Shown: one piece after another, positions 35,530 to 47,814 of the stretch
Layout of the letters: every line of letters starts with the position of its first letter
How positions within the stretch are numbered: the stretch's first letter is position 1
Source: Amphiduros pacificus
Lineage: Eukaryota; Annelida; Polychaeta; Phyllodocida; Hesionidae
Assembly (NCBI GenBank): GCA_949316495.1
Contig: OX439001.1
Span: 23,258,501-23,322,500, forward strand
Reading direction: 5' to 3'
Length of the DNA stretch: 64,000 nucleotides
Notes under the pieces: model-generated
Databases searched by the model: none
The model's input: only the letters and a program-made list of their open reading frames with translations
Told to the model about the DNA's origin: nothing
Made by a program: the position numbers and the translations under genes

Positions 35530-36600
35530 ATATTACCCCAGTAAGAAGATTTTATTTTTGTTTACTATATAAAGTCAGTATCATTCATATTGTCTATGTT
35601 TGCAAAATACAATAATAAAAATTATATTCTTATGATATGCAAATTACTCAATAAGAACTCCAATACAAACATTTCATCATTTTATTTTATTTTTTTTTGG
35701 GGGGGGGGGGGGGTATAAAGTCATTTTTATTATTTTGTATTCTTCTGCATTTGCAATAGACAAATCAATGTTTTCAGAAGTACATATCACTCAAACGGAA
35801 CCCCAATATTAAGATTTCACCTTCAGCATGAAAATAATACTTTTCCCAACCAGGATTCGAACCCTGGACCTTTAGCATAGAAGACAGACATCTTACCCAC
35901 TGAGCCATGTATCACCCTTATGTCAGTACTGTAGAAAACTTGGAGTCACAGCATTGTATGAAAATTGAAATTGTTCCATTTCTTTGCTAATAAAGACATT
36001 TCATTTTATTTTTTTTTATTTTCTCCATATGCAAAAAATAAGAAAATAAAAAAACACATTTTAAGTGTTCTGATTTTCATACTAATAAATAATACTTTTA
36101 CCAACCAGGATTCGAACACTGAACCTTTAGCATAGAAGACAGACATCTTAACCACTGAGCCATGTATCAATACTGTAGAAAACTTGGAGTCATGGCATTG
36201 TATGAAAATGGAAATTGTTCCATTTCTTTGCTAACAAAGATATTTTATTTTATTCTTTTGTATTTTCTCCATTTGCCCCCACCCCCAACAAAAAAGAAAA
36301 AGAAAAAACAAGCACATTTTAAGTGTTCTGAACTTCATTTTGCTCTAAAAAGATCCCAACATGAAGGTTTCTCCTTTGTTTATTGTATAAAGTCATTATC
36401 TTTTAATAATTTCTATCAAAACATTTTTTTTTCAATTCTATATGTTCTGATGTACATGTTGCGAAAATAAAACTTCAAAATGAAGATTTCAGTTTCAGCA
36501 TGAATAAAAAAAAGAACTTGTTCCTGGCAGGAATCGAACCCCAGACCTTTAGCATGGGAGACAGATGTCTTACCACTGAGCCATGTGGAAGAGTATGATT
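35530..36600 (-). mobile_element. Tandem group of three minus-strand SINE copies
   Basis: tRNA-like heads in reverse orientation lie at about 35838-35925, 36103-36175 and 36527-36595 (CCAGGATTCGAACCCTGGAC, AGACAGACATCTTA, CTGAGCCATGT). Each is preceded by related AT-rich bodies sharing AGATTTCA(C/G)(C/T)TTCAGCATGAA and AAAGTCATT. The region also has a G-run (35699-35713) and A/T tracts. The heads lack a paired anticodon stem. Confidence 0.7.
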
Positions 36601-37279
36601 TGACCTTCTCACTGATACATCACACAAATAGTCAACATCTTTATCATTTTGTCAAGTTATTTTATAAAGGGATATTCAGTTATTTTGCACAATAGCCAAA
36701 GTAATTTTTTTAGAGTAAAATGTTACAAAAATATGTTTGTCTAAGATGATATCAATAGTAATGCAAATAGATCAAAAGAAACTGATATCTATAAATCATC
36801 TCTCATTTAAATCTAACCATTTTCTAGTTGATTCTCTGTAGGTAGGTATATAAGGTTAGCATGTAGTTACTTATATTGAATATGAAATGTGTCTTATAAT
36901 GTCCATACACATTTTACATATTTAAATCTAACTCATAAAACAGAGATTTGTCATAAGCCAAAGAAAATCAGTTATTGGATCAATCATTTTTCTGGAGAAG
37001 TCAAATGGAAAGTAGTCCGGTATGATGTTAGTTTCATAGGGAGTTAATGTGTTGATATGTACTCAATGAGTTCACTCATAACAGAAATCAAGATGGCCGA
37101 ATGTTGGTTGGGAAAGTTGGGGGAGTACACGTCATGGAAAGTCAATGCCTCTAAAATATTTTTCTAGTTTCACATTGGTTTAAACACTATTAACAATATA
37201 AAATTAGAATTTCTATATTTGAAATATATTCAAATGTTGCAATCATTATTTTAATTGTCCAATAAAACCCCAATTTGAA
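36601..37279. other. AT-rich non-coding stretch
   Basis: No gene or clear repeat recognised. Confidence 0.4.
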
Positions 37280-37505
37280 TGATGAAATATGTGTAGTAAT
37301 AATGCTCAGATGTGTGTACAGTGATTTGCCCACTATTTTTGACATGTGAAAGTGACCACACACCCCACTAATCTGAGTACTAATCTCAGCAAGCAAGTGT
37401 TCTCAGCAGGATGCCAGCTCATATTTTTTATCTCTACCGCTGGTACCCTTCCCTGAGACTTTCCTCTTTTTGTCAGGTATGTTGGCTTAAGGGTAAAACA
37501 CTTAT
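37280..37505 (-). repeat. Family D SINE body, inverted copy
   Basis: Reverse complement of the bodies at 15420 and 35050; it includes CAGGTATGTTGGCTTAAGGG and CTGAGTACTAATCTCAGCAA. Confidence 0.8.
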
Positions 37506-37517
37506 TTGTTTGAGCCA

Positions 37518-37745
37518 CGGGCCGTGGCGCAGTTGGTTAGAGTTCCTCTGTGGTGATCTAAAAGTTGTGGATTCGAACCCCGGCCTTGCCGAGATTGAAT
37601 TCATGGTACAATATCGTATTTGTTTGTTTGATTATGGTTTTACATCACTTTCAACATTATTTCAGTCATTTCGTGACGAGACCTACTTGTAACAGATATA
37701 GTGCTGCCTCACTGAATTGTCATGTCGCAGATCCTTGACATGACA
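37518..37745 (+). mobile_element. tRNA-derived SINE with conserved core
   Basis: Head GGGCCGTGGCGCAGTTGGTT...GTTGTGGATTCGAACCCCGG (37520-37590), a TTTG-type spacer, then the core ACATCACTTTCAACATTATT...GACATGACAACC (37630-37747). Head and core are here in the same direction, unlike the copy at 16095. A block between box A and box B is shorter than in that copy. Confidence 0.8.
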
Positions 37746-38330
37746 ACCCACAACTTTTAGATTTTATAATTAAGTGAAACGAATTATGATATTCCAGGTG
37801 AAAAATAGCTGGCGCAGGTCAATTCAAAGGTCACCAAATTTTGTATAAGAGTTGAGAGGGGTCCCATGATGTTATTTCTAAAGTGTTTCCCCAGCGCAAT
37901 GGACAGTCAAAAGATGGGCCAAGCCAGAACTTTTAGATCTTTATGATTAAATTAAACGAATTATAATATTCTAAATGAAAAAGGAGACCTGGTTCAGGTC
38001 AATTCAAAAGTCACCAAATTTATTTTTCCCCGACATTAGTTATAGTTTGGTAGGTGATGATTTTGTATTGATTAAGACTTGCTGGGCAGTAGGGTAGTTA
38101 TGGATACAGGGATATTGTGCACTGGGGTTTGCAGGCCTCGAAGGGGGAAGTGAGTGTTAGCTAAATTAGCACCATTGTAGTAGAGTGGCTCAAAATAATA
38201 TTTTGTATGTATATTTCTTTATGTCAAAATCGGTAAATTAATATTTACCATAAAAATATTTTGCATATAAATCCACATTTTTAGTCAAATATTTAGAAAT
38301 ATTTCCACATTTCTAAAAAAAGAAATGAAG
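37746..38330. other. Non-coding stretch with a diverged duplication
   Basis: Two related segments (37757-37845 and 37938-38022) share AACTTTTAGAT, ATTAA(G/A)T(G/T)AAACGAATTAT, CAGGTCAATTCAAA and GTCACCAAATTT. The last part also resembles 15985-16030. No gene seen. Confidence 0.5.
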
Positions 38331-38995
38331 GAAAAAGCCCTATCACCCACTGTCTTCCGACGGGTCTTAGGGACAGATAGGTAAGTACCATCATTAGATC
38401 TCAGACACTTAAACTAGTTTAACTAGGAGATTAACTAGTAGTACCATTTAGAGCCTTTCAGGTCATAAGGAGGATTTTGAAATCAATCCTAGCTTGGACA
38501 GGAAGCCAGTGCATTTTGTTCAAATTCCCTGATATATGATCAAATTTCCTGATATTTCAATTACCATCAATTATTTTCATCTCGTTTGAGATCAAGAATG
38601 TTCTGACCTTACTGACACATTCTTCTAAGTTGTGTCTACTGGTGTCTACTTGTGGCTGGAAGTGTGGTCAACAGGGATGTAGATCTGGGTATCATCTGCA
38701 TAAATATGGTAATTGAGGCCAAATTTAGCCAGGATGTCAGCCAATGGGGACATGTAGATGGTGAAAGGTATGAGACCCAGGACTGATCCTGTTTGGGTTT
38801 GAGAGAAGACCTATGGCACCCCACCTTGACATATTGTTTCCTGTCACATAGGTATGACCGAATCCAGACAAGAACCTGACCTCTGACCTTGAATTTTGAT
38901 TCCAATCTATCAAATAGTATTTGATAGTCAATGGTATCAAAGGCTGCAGAAAGGTCAAATAATAGTAGGATTAGGTAGGTGTCATGGGGATACAC
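38331..38995 (-). pseudogene. CR1/L2-like LINE reverse transcriptase fragment
   Basis: Minus-strand frames encode FDLSAAFDTIDYQILFDRL, then WIRSYLCDRKQYVKVG, and in another frame SPLADILAKFGLNYHIYADD, the RT active-site region. At least one frameshift separates the two motifs, so it is dead. The DNA from 38331 to 38635 (AAAAAGCCCTATCACC, GACAGGAAGCCAGTGC) probably continues the element toward its 3' end. Confidence 0.75.
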
Positions 38996-39294
38996 CTTCT
39001 TTTCAATAAATCACATTTCTATCTCTCTTTTGGTTACCATAGGAATCGATGATATTTGTGAAAAAAATGGTGAGAAGTAGGAAAGACTCATTGTTCCATA
39101 TGGCTAAAGGTTCACAGTTTTTTATTTGTTGCCTTTCTATGTGAATTTTCTTTGATATCATATACTTTATAATGATATAATGGTTGCCATGGTTACCCAT
39201 CAAAATATAATGAGAATAATATTTTAAATTGGAGTCAGTTAACTATTGTTTGGCATAGAATGATCCTTTATAACATTCATTTCGACCCTTTCCC
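38996..39294. other. AT-rich non-coding stretch
   Basis: No gene or repeat recognised. Confidence 0.4.
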
Positions 39295-39373
39295 GTATTA
39301 CTGGATTATCCCTCCCTCACCACTCTGTGACCCTCTCCCTTATTATAGTACTGTCCCTCCTTCATCACTATGT
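39295..39373. repeat. Minisatellite, left part, split by the LINE
   Basis: Pyrimidine-rich units of about 42-45 bp (CCCTCCCTCACCACTCTGTG, ACCCTCTCCCTTATTA, TACTGTCC). The same units continue at 45160-45245 on the other side of the LINE. Confidence 0.8.
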
Positions 39374-39844
39374 GGCAATCTTAAAGGGGCGTCCTGTTTG
39401 CTGTGGGATGCGACCTGTGTCAGGGAGGATATGGAATCCTGACGGGCTGAGCACTGGGCTGGTTTGGCAGTAATACCGGTCCAGTTGCAACATGCCTGTC
39501 TTGGATCCAAATGTTCACCAGACAGGCAGATCAAATTAGGCCTGGTTCTGATTTAACCGGCTTGTGGTATATTTCCTTTAATGTATTCTGGCTATTTTAT
39601 TTTTAGTAGTGACAATTTCAATGTTTAAAATTTAAGAATAATTGATAAATTTTTGATTGATATTTCCTGAAAGGAGATTACTGCTAATTGGGTCAATCGA
39701 GGGATATAAATAAAATCCGAAAGGGTGGAGTTTTTATTCTAAGAGTATGTCATGTTGGGTATCCTCATGGCGTCAGGGCTTGGAGTTACCGGCCCAGAAA
39801 GGCGTCCCCTTGTTGGGCTCCGTGGTGGGTAGGGGACCTAACTG

Positions 39845-41080
39845 ATGAAATTTAAAATAACACACATGGCGCAAAACAAACAAAAACGACCTAGGAATGA
39901 CATAGACAGTGATGACGATTCAAATAAATCAGAAAAATGGCCGAGATTTTTATATACGGAAAGTTCCGATGCTGAACATACCCTGGCAAAAATGTCCCCC
40001 TTTGCAATTGCAAAGGGGATTCAAGGCATTGCCGGGGTGCCGAAAACAGTTAAAAAGATGGGAAGTAAGTTATTGATTGAGGTTGAGCGGAAAAGCCATG
40101 CGGACAATCTACTACGATGCCGAATGTTGGCCACAGTTCCTGTTATTATAACGGCTCACAAAACTCTCAACAATAAAAAAGGAGTAATCAGATGCCCAGA
40201 TTTAGTTGGAGTTTCTGAGGAGGAGATAGTGGATGAGCTCAAAGACCAGGATGTTGTTCAATGCAAGCGGATATTTATAAAAAAGGACGGTGTAAAAATT
40301 CCCATCAATACGTTTATTCTGACATTTGAAGCAGCGCAGCTCCCAACATCTATTAAAGTTGGATATTTGAACGTTAGAGTTGATGTATTTATTCCAAATC
40401 CTCTGCGCTGCTTCAAGTGTCAGAGGTATGGACATGGATCTGATCGATGTAAAGGTGATGTAACATGTCCAAAATGTACCGCTCAGCACAGTGGAGACGA
40501 TTGTTCTTCAAATATGATAAAATGTGTCAACTGCCAAGGCAATCATCCATCGTATTCGCGGAATTATCCTTCCTTTTTAAAAGAGAAGGAAATACAGCGA
40601 ATACGACACACTGAAAATATACCTTTTCCAGAGGCACGGAAGCGAGTAGAAAGTTTAAACACAACAAAGACATCTTATGCCAGCTCTGTAAAACCTAAAG
40701 AAACAAAATCAATAGCAATTCAGACCGAAATTACATGGCCAATCAATGACAAAAATTATTCCTTTTTTACCAAATCTTCTAAATCTTTAGCAACATCTAC
40801 TCAGACTCCCACACCCACTCAGACACCCACTATCCCAGTAGTAACTCAACCAATAACAACATCCACTAAACCCTCTTCACAAACTCCCTCTACATCATCC
40901 AATAATAAAGGTATCAATAGAAATAGACCAGTACATAAATCAGAAAAAAAAGAAATCAAAGAACAAGTTAAAAGTAAAATAAATAGAACTAAATCCTTAG
41001 AAAGGATGGACACAGGTGATCCTCCAGATATGTATTTTACACCTGTGCACTCGAAGCATAATCGTAAAATTAACAAGTGA
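39845..41080 (+). CDS. LINE ORF1, nucleic-acid-binding protein with three zinc knuckles
   Basis: 411 residues, open throughout; the start may be MKFKITH or, 21 bases later, MAQNKQKRP. The ORF1 protein coats element RNA. Visible parts: a charged N-terminus (DIDSDDDSNKSEKW), an RRM-like middle (VGVSEEEIVDELKDQDVVQC), then CFKCQRYGHGSDRC, CPKCTAQHSGDDC and CVNCQGNHPSYSRN as CCHC knuckles (the third lacks its final Cys). A Ser/Thr/Pro/Gln-rich, basic C-terminus follows. ORF2 starts within a few bases of the ORF1 stop, suggesting reinitiation or coupled translation as in other I-type elements. Confidence 0.88.
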   Translation: MKFKITHMAQNKQKRPRNDIDSDDDSNKSEKWPRFLYTESSDAEHTLAKMSPFAIAKGIQGIAGVPKTVKKMGSKLLIEVERKSHADNLLRCRMLATVPVIITAHKTLNNKKGVIRCPDLVGVSEEEIVDELKDQDVVQCKRIFIKKDGVKIPINTFILTFEAAQLPTSIKVGYLNVRVDVFIPNPLRCFKCQRYGHGSDRCKGDVTCPKCTAQHSGDDCSSNMIKCVNCQGNHPSYSRNYPSFLKEKEIQRIRHTENIPFPEARKRVESLNTTKTSYASSVKPKETKSIAIQTEITWPINDKNYSFFTKSSKSLATSTQTPTPTQTPTIPVVTQPITTSTKPSSQTPSTSSNNKGINRNRPVHKSEKKEIKEQVKSKINRTKSLERMDTGDPPDMYFTPVHSKHNRKINK

Positions 41081-41082
41081 TT

Positions 41083-44000
41083 ATGTTAGATCATATATTT
41101 TTTCTCATTATTCTTAATATGGCTATCAGCAATATCATACAATGGAATTGTAGAGGATTTAAGGCAAACAGGCCAGAACTGGAGTTATTAGCCCAACAAT
41201 ATAATGCATCTGTTATTTGTTTACAGGAAACTAATTTTAAAGATAACTCAACAACATTTAAGGGATATGTACCTTATATTAAAGTTGGTTCAATAGATGC
41301 AATGGACCGAGCACATGGCGGAGTTTCTATTTTTGTTAAATCCTGTATACCCCAGAGTAAAATAACTTTAAATACTAACTTACAAGCTTCTGCAGTCAGG
41401 GTTACCCTGCACAATACATTAACTATATGTTCAATATATCTACCACCCAGTGAGCCAGTTAATATTACAGATTTGAATAATTTGGTAAACCAGCTGCCAC
41501 AGCTATATATGTTAGTTGGTGACTTTAATGCTCACAACTATCTTTGGGGTGGTAGAAACAATACTGATGCCAAAGGACGTATAATAGAAGATTTCTTAAA
41601 TAACAATAGTTTTTGCCTTTGGAATGACGATTCTCCAACCTATTTACATCCAGCTACAGGCTCTTTAACATCAATAGATCTCTCCATGTGCACTCCAAAT
41701 TTATTTTTAGACTATTCCTGGGAAGTAGAGGAAGATCAATGGGGTAGTGATCACTACCCCATTATTCTAAATAACCATTTTCCTCCACCAGATGAACGAA
41801 TCCCAAGTGTAGGTTTCATAAAGCCGATTGGGCAAAATTTCAAACATCCTGTTTCAATAGAATAACTCCAGAAATTTTAAACAATGTAGATGATCCTCTT
41901 CAAGTTTTTACAGATACATTGTATGATATTGCTGATGGGTGTATTCCCAAATCAAAGCCAAATTCCAAAATTAAAGAAAAACCCTGGTTTAATGATGAGT
42001 GCGAAAAAAACTGTCAAGGAGCGGAAAAAATCTTTAAAAAAATTTAATCGACAGCCAACTCAATATAATTTGCACCAATTTCGTATAAAAAGAGCTAAAG
42101 CCCGTTATATTATTAAAATAAGCAAAAGAAAAAGTTGGAAAGATTATGTTTCTAAATTAAATACACGTTCACCAATTAAAAAATGCTGGGATATGGTGCG
42201 TAAAATTACTGGGAAGGGAGGTGGAGCAAGGATCAAACATCTTAATCATAATGGTCAATTAATTACAAATCCCACCGAAATAGGTAACACAATAGGTCAA
42301 ACAATTTTCAAGAATTCCTCATCCAATAATTATTCTGCCAAATTTCAACAAATAAAAAGTTGAAAAGAAAGAAACCAACTCAATTTTATATCCCATAACT
42401 TGGAAGAATATAATAAATCATTTACAATAGAAGATTTGAAACTTGCTTTGGATAAATCTCATGATACTGCTCCTGGACCTGATCAAATTCACTACCAAAT
42501 CCTTAAACACCTCCCTGACCAATCACTTGGGCATCTTTTAGATATTTTTAATCAAATTTGGGAAAATGGTGATTTTCCTCCTTCCTGGAGGGAAGCCACT
42601 CTCATTCCCATTCCCAAACCTGGCAAAGACTCATCAGATTCAAATAATTATCGTCCCATTGCTTTAACAAGTTGTATTTGTAAGACAATGGAACGAATGA
42701 TAAACGAGCGTTTAGTTTGGTTTTTAGAAACTGCGGCTTTTATTTCTGTTGCACAAAGTGGCTTTAGAAAAACTCGAAGTACCATTGACCACCTGGTACG
42801 TTTAGAGACATTTATAAGAGAGGGTTTTTTAAAAGGCGAGCATGTGGTTAGCATTTTCTTTGATTTAGAGAAAGCGTACGATACTACATGGAAATTTGGA
42901 ATAATGAGCGATTTATATGATATGGGATTAAGGGGTCGTTTACCCCATTTTATTCAAATTTTTTTGTCAAATAGACAATTCAGGGTCCGAGTTGGTTCAT
43001 CACTTTCTGATGCTTTTGATCAGGAAATGGGTGTTCCACAGGGAAGTATATTATCAGTCACCCTTTGTATTATTAAAATTAACAGCATTGTTGATTGTAT
43101 GAGGCCTGGAGCAGATTGCTCACTTTTTGTTGACGATTTCAACTTAAGCTACAGGTCCACAAGTATGCATACAATAGAACGACAGCTCCAACAACACTTA
43201 AATAGATTACAAGAATGGGCTGATCATAACAGATTTAAATTTTCTTTAAAGAAAACTATGTGTATGCACTTTTGTAAAAAATGGAAGGTTCACCCAGATC
43301 CTGATCTTTATTTAGGCCAAACTCGGATACCTGTTGTCGAAGAAACCAAGTTTCTTGGACTTATTTTTGACAGAAAATTATCTTTTATTCCCCACATTAA
43401 ATACGTTAAGAAGAAATGCCAGAATGCATTAGATTTATTACGGGTTCTTGCCCATACCGATTGGGGAGGGGACCGTAATATTTTATTACAATTGTATAGA
43501 GCATTGGTACGTTCTAAGCTTGATTATGGGTGTATGGTATATGGATCAGCACATCCATCTTATATTAAAATGCTTGATCCTATACAAAATCAAGGTTTAC
43601 GACTTTGCCTAGGTGCATTTCGTACATCGCCTGCAGATAGCTTGGAAGTTGAGGCAGATGAGCTGCCTCTTGATTTAAGAAGAGAAAAGCTTGCCCTTCA
43701 GTATGCTGCAAAAATTGCAGCTTGTCCAGACAATCCTGCCCATGATGCTGTATTTAATCCAAATTATGTTGATCTTTTTGAAAATAAACCAAATACAATA
43801 CTTTTGGCATTCGCATTAAAGAATCTTTACAATCTATAAATTTAAATCTATAAATTTAAATCCGAATCACGTAGCTAAATTTCAATATCCTGAAACTCCT
43901 CCATGGACCTATGCAACTTTAAATATCAATGTAGCCATGTCAGAATTAAAGAAATACTCAACTGATCCATCCCTTTATATAAATAGATATAAAGAAATTA

Positions 44001-44824
44001 AATCTATTTTCACTGGATATCAGTGTATATACACTGATGGATCATTTGACAATGAGAAGGCTGCTGCAGCTGCTGTTAAGGGCAATCATATTTATTCAGA
44101 ACGTCTACCAAATAAATCATCGATTTTTTCTGCAGAACTACATGCATTGTACCTTGCTTTGGATCATGTGGAGACTTCTCCACATCAAACATTTTTAATT
44201 TTTTCCGATTCTTTGTCTTGTTTACAAGCATTGAAAGCAAAGGATTGGAAAAATCCCTTTATTTACAAAATTCTCGAACGGTATCATAGACTCTGTACAG
44301 ATGAAAATAAAGAAATTTGTTTTTATTGCATCCCCAGTCACATTGGAATCCATGGAAATGAGGCCGCTGACAAAGTTGCCAAAGCAGCATTGGACAAACG
44401 CCCAATAGATTTACTTATTCCATATACAGAGTTTAAGAAATATATTACTGTTTTTTTACGTTCTAAATGGCAGTTGTGCTGGAATGAAGCTATTTTTAAT
44501 AAATTACATGAAATTAAGCCTGTTCTAGGCAAAACTAAAGGTGCTATTAGAATTAACCGTAGAGAAGAGTCAGTTTTAACCCATATAAGAATAGGTCATA
44601 GTCATTTGACGCACTGTTATCTGCTTAAAGGTGAAGATCAACCGGAATGTACTGGTTGTCAAAGGGCTTTGACTATTAAACATATTTTAATTGAGTGTAT
44701 CGATTTTGATATTATACGAACTCAATATTTTAATGTACAAGATTTACATACGTTATTTGATACTGTAGATACTTCTGTGATAGTATCGTTTTTAACTCAC
44801 ATAGGACTTTATAATCAGTTTTAA
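41083..44824 (+). pseudogene. LINE ORF2: endonuclease, reverse transcriptase, RNase H
   Basis: The APE-type endonuclease begins IQWNCRGFKANRPELELL, with CLQETNF, VGDFNAHN and GSDHYPI motifs. The reverse transcriptase has the fingers motif NNYRPIALTSCICKTMERMI, then FFDLEKAYDTTW, MGVPQGSILS and the active site LFVDDF. RNase H has YTDGSFDN, SAELHALYLALD, FSDSLSCLQAL and HIGIHGNEAADKVAK. Lesions include a pair of compensating shifts near 41820 and 42005, a TGA at 42361, a shift near 43800, and a 14-bp tandem duplication at about 43840-43866. Catalytic residues themselves look kept, so the copy decayed recently. Confidence 0.88.
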
Positions 44825-45159
44825 GGGCAGAGCTTTTGTTTATTTATGTCATTGACTTATTTATCAAGAACTGCAAAACATCATACTGATAAAGTCTTTT
44901 GAACAAATTATACATATTTATTATATTTGATTGAAATTATATAAATGCTGTTGATAAATTCTTGTGTTATCTACATATTGTATTAACATTTACATTTTGT
45001 TTCTAGTCAATATTACATTTCTATTTTTACTGTTTTGGCACTTAATTGTGTCAATGTGAAACCATTCATTCATTCATTTTTACCATTTTTAGGTACTAAA
45101 TAACCTTAGTGGTTGATGTGCCTCTAAGCAACCATTCATTCATTCATTCATTATTGGAC

Positions 45160-45245
45160 TGTACCTTCCTCACCACTCTGTGACCCTCCCCCTTATTACT
45201 GGATTGTCCCTCCCTCACCAGTCAGTGACCCTCTCACTGAACTGT
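45160..45245. repeat. Minisatellite, right part, split by the LINE
   Basis: CTTCCTCACCACTCTGTGAC, CCCTTATTACTGGATTGTCC and CCTCACCAGTCAGTGACC continue the units of 39295-39373. Confidence 0.8.
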
Positions 45246-46189
45246 CCATCCCTGTCCAAGCATCACATATTGAGAAAGTGACGGCAAACAGTCACAAACT
45301 GAAGTCTAGGTTTGTCAGCTAGAGCTAATGCAGTTTCATGCTTTATTACAAGGTTGATATCACTTTCATCCCACAGGCTATTTACCCATGATGCCTTGAT
45401 GATGAAAATGTGACGCTATATTGTCATAAATCTCAAGGACATAATATAGAGAGTTACACCTAGTGTCTGTAAAACCAACTACAATTCCATGTTATCCAAT
45501 TTGTGACAGTATAGCGTCACAAAATAAAATCAATCATGCATGAAGTTAGTGGTGGACTATTGCTGCCTCCTGGTGAATTAAATGTGCTACATTATTTTGT
45601 GACACATTGGCATTACAAATTTTGTGCCTTTTTTGCGTGTGGCCTTAACTCAGTGGTGGGAAAGCTCTGAACCAATCTGTGCAGTATATCTGAACCAATC
45701 TGGTCATATCGCGTCATTCTGGGTGCTCACAACTGATCTGGGCGCTAAATGATGTCATTCTAGGCACTCGCAACACATCTGGGCACAACATTTCAGCCAA
45801 TCTGAGTGGTATTTGACCGTCGTTGTATGGTGGACAATGGCAAGACTGAAAAAGTTGTGTTCTTTAATCTTTATATATCGACTATCATACCCATTTTTTA
45901 AGGAAAATAACATGCTCATCAGTTACATATATTACCAAATGATAATATAAAACTGATTTTTAATGAAATTTTTGCGTAATTTTAACACAGGAATGTGCCC
46001 CAGTTTAAGATTGCATAACAAGGGATAATTCCTGACTTGGGGGCACAAATATTACCGTAAAAACTTTATAAATGTGTCATAAAATTTACACTATCATTAA
46101 CAAGACACTGTATACACACTCAACTGTAACAAAAATTAAAATTTTGTGATGTTATGTGATTTTAAATTTGATGCTTTTTATTACATCCT
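45246..46189. other. Non-coding stretch with an inverted repeat
   Basis: About 22-base inverted repeats at 45409-45431 and 45503-45526 (TGACGCTATATTGTCA against GTGACAGTATAGCGTCAC) enclose 75 bp, perhaps a small MITE remnant. Partial direct duplications of GAACCAATCTG/GGGCAC-type sequence lie at 45668-45815. No gene recognised. Confidence 0.5.
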
Positions 46190-46510
46190 ATATAAAAAAG
46201 CATGAACGTGATCAGAGAGGAAGTGTGACGAGATTTGAAAAACAAAGTTGCTGTGTGAGGCATGGGCTGCAATAAAATTGAGTGTGTGATCTCGCAGTTC
46301 CGTCACCATGTTGCCTGCCCTCTGGTGGAAGTGACGCTAAACTAAACTGCACTTTGCACAATTATCACTTATTTGTTGTCATAATTACATTAGATATGAA
46401 ATATTACCTCCAATATGCCTATATTTCTGTGTTAGAGCTTTGTTTTCAACTATCGGCAATTTGCCCTAATTTTGACCTAATTATTGAGCCAGTGGAGGTC
46501 CCACAAGGTT
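46190..46510 (+). repeat. Family C repeat, diverged copy
   Basis: Shares AAAAAGCATGAACGTGATCA, GTGTGATCTCGC, TGTTGCC and ATGAAATATTACC with 13160 and 47380. More diverged and with internal deletions. Confidence 0.75.
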
Positions 46511-46537
46511 TTGCACAAATAAATCTCAAAACGTAGT

Positions 46538-47010
46538 TACAACAGTGAGAGGCAGCTGCATAAGTGAGAGACATCTGCACATTTGTGAGACAGCTGCATA
46601 GGTGAGAGATAGCTGCACATGTGAGAGATAATTACAAAGACAGTTATGATTGTGAGACAGCTGCACAAGTGAGAGACAGTTATACCAGTGATAGATAGCT
46701 GCATAAGTGAGAGATAGCTGCATAAGGGAGAGACAGTTGCATATGTGAGAGATAGCTACAACAGTGAGAGATAGCTGCATAAGTGAGAGATAGCTGCACA
46801 TGTGAGATACAGCTACATAAGTGAGAGATAGCTGTACAACTGAGAGGAAGCTACATAAGTGAGACAGCTGCATAGATGATAGTTGCAGTAAGAGACAGTT
46901 ACAACAATGAAACAGACAGCTGCACAAGTGAGACAGCTGCATGAGTGAGAGATAGCTGCACATGTCAGAGACAGCTGCACAAGTGAGAGATAGCTACAAC
47001 AGTGAAAGTC
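46538..47010 (+). repeat. GTGAGAGACAGCTGCA-type minisatellite, array 1
   Basis: Irregular units of about 18-22 bp, GTGAGAGA(C/T)AGCTGCA or AGCTACA followed by TAA, CAT or ACA. It reads through on the opposite strand as long Leu/Ser/Cys-rich false frames. Confidence 0.9.
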
Positions 47011-47379
47011 AGCATCCTTTCCCAGCCGAAGGCACTTGTGAGATACAAAAAAGTCCCTATATAACAGAACCACCCAGATTGATTCAGAATTTGTTCAGAA
47101 CAATGGTATGACGTCATACCACCCAGATATCTTTCGATTACCGCCCTGATTGGTTCAGAGCTCTCCCACCCCTGTATCTGTACAGAGGTGATAGGTTCAC
47201 TACGTCGCCCTCTGGTGGAGTTTGTGCTCAGTGTTGTGTTTCTCTGAATTTCACAAAATTGGACTTTCAGTAGTACAGTTACACACCGATTGGAGATTGG
47301 AGTGTGATTGGACATAGTACTACCCAGCTTTACTAGGCCTCTTCAATATACTGGGCCAGATGCAAATGAGAGTAGTAAC
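47011..47379. other. Spacer between minisatellite and family C copy
   Basis: No gene. Several GATTGGTTCAGA/CCACCCAGAT short repeats are visible; nothing else recognised. Confidence 0.4.
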
Positions 47380-47810
47380 ATGGTTACATATATATTAAAA
47401 AAGCATGAACGTGATCAGAGAGGAAGTGTGGCGAGATTTGAAAAAAGAAAAAAATTGCTATATGTAGTATTGGCCGAGTTCAAATTCGCCACTGATAAGA
47501 GGGTGCGATCTCGCTGTTGCATTTTTATGTTGCCCTCTGGTGGACGCTAGATCAGTCTCCACTTCAGTTTCATTTTGCAAGTTTATGCAATAGTTTGCGC
47601 AATATGGACATAAGGAATAGAGTGGTTTTCACTCATTTTTTTGTCAGAATTATGATAGATCTGAAATATTACCCACAATATGCCTATATTTCTATATTAG
47701 AGCATTGTTTTCAAACATCGGCAGTTTGACCTAATTATTGACCTAATTATTGATGAGAGGTCCCACAAGGTTTTTGCACAAAGGGGCCTTCACAGATAAA
47801 TCTCAAAACA
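47380..47810 (+). repeat. Family C repeat, copy near-identical to 13160
   Basis: Matches 13160-13504 almost base for base over 345 bp and then runs into the second minisatellite array, just as the copy at 46190 runs into the first. The pair [family C plus minisatellite] is therefore a duplicated unit. Confidence 0.9.
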
Positions 47811-47814
47811 TTAT

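Larger units (their letters stand above)
39374..45154 (+). mobile_element. Nearly full-length I-type LINE (non-LTR retrotransposon)
   Basis: About 5.8 kb: 5' UTR (39374-39844), ORF1, ORF2 with endonuclease, reverse transcriptase and RNase H, 3' UTR, and a tail of ATTC repeats (two clusters, 45062-45080 and 45133-45152). An ORF1 with CCHC knuckles plus an RNase H domain after RT places it in the I superfamily (I/Nimb-like). It sits inside a minisatellite, so target duplications cannot be told from repeat units. ORF2 carries several lesions, so it is inactive but not old. Confidence 0.9.

Noticed and set aside
37190-37396. Open frames around 37.2-37.5 kb on the minus strand
   Set aside because: They lie over the inverted family D SINE body.
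46526-47315. Leu/Ser/Cys-rich minus-strand frames (also 47815-48123)
   Set aside because: They are read-through of the GTGAGAGACAGCTGCA minisatellite, in several frames at once.
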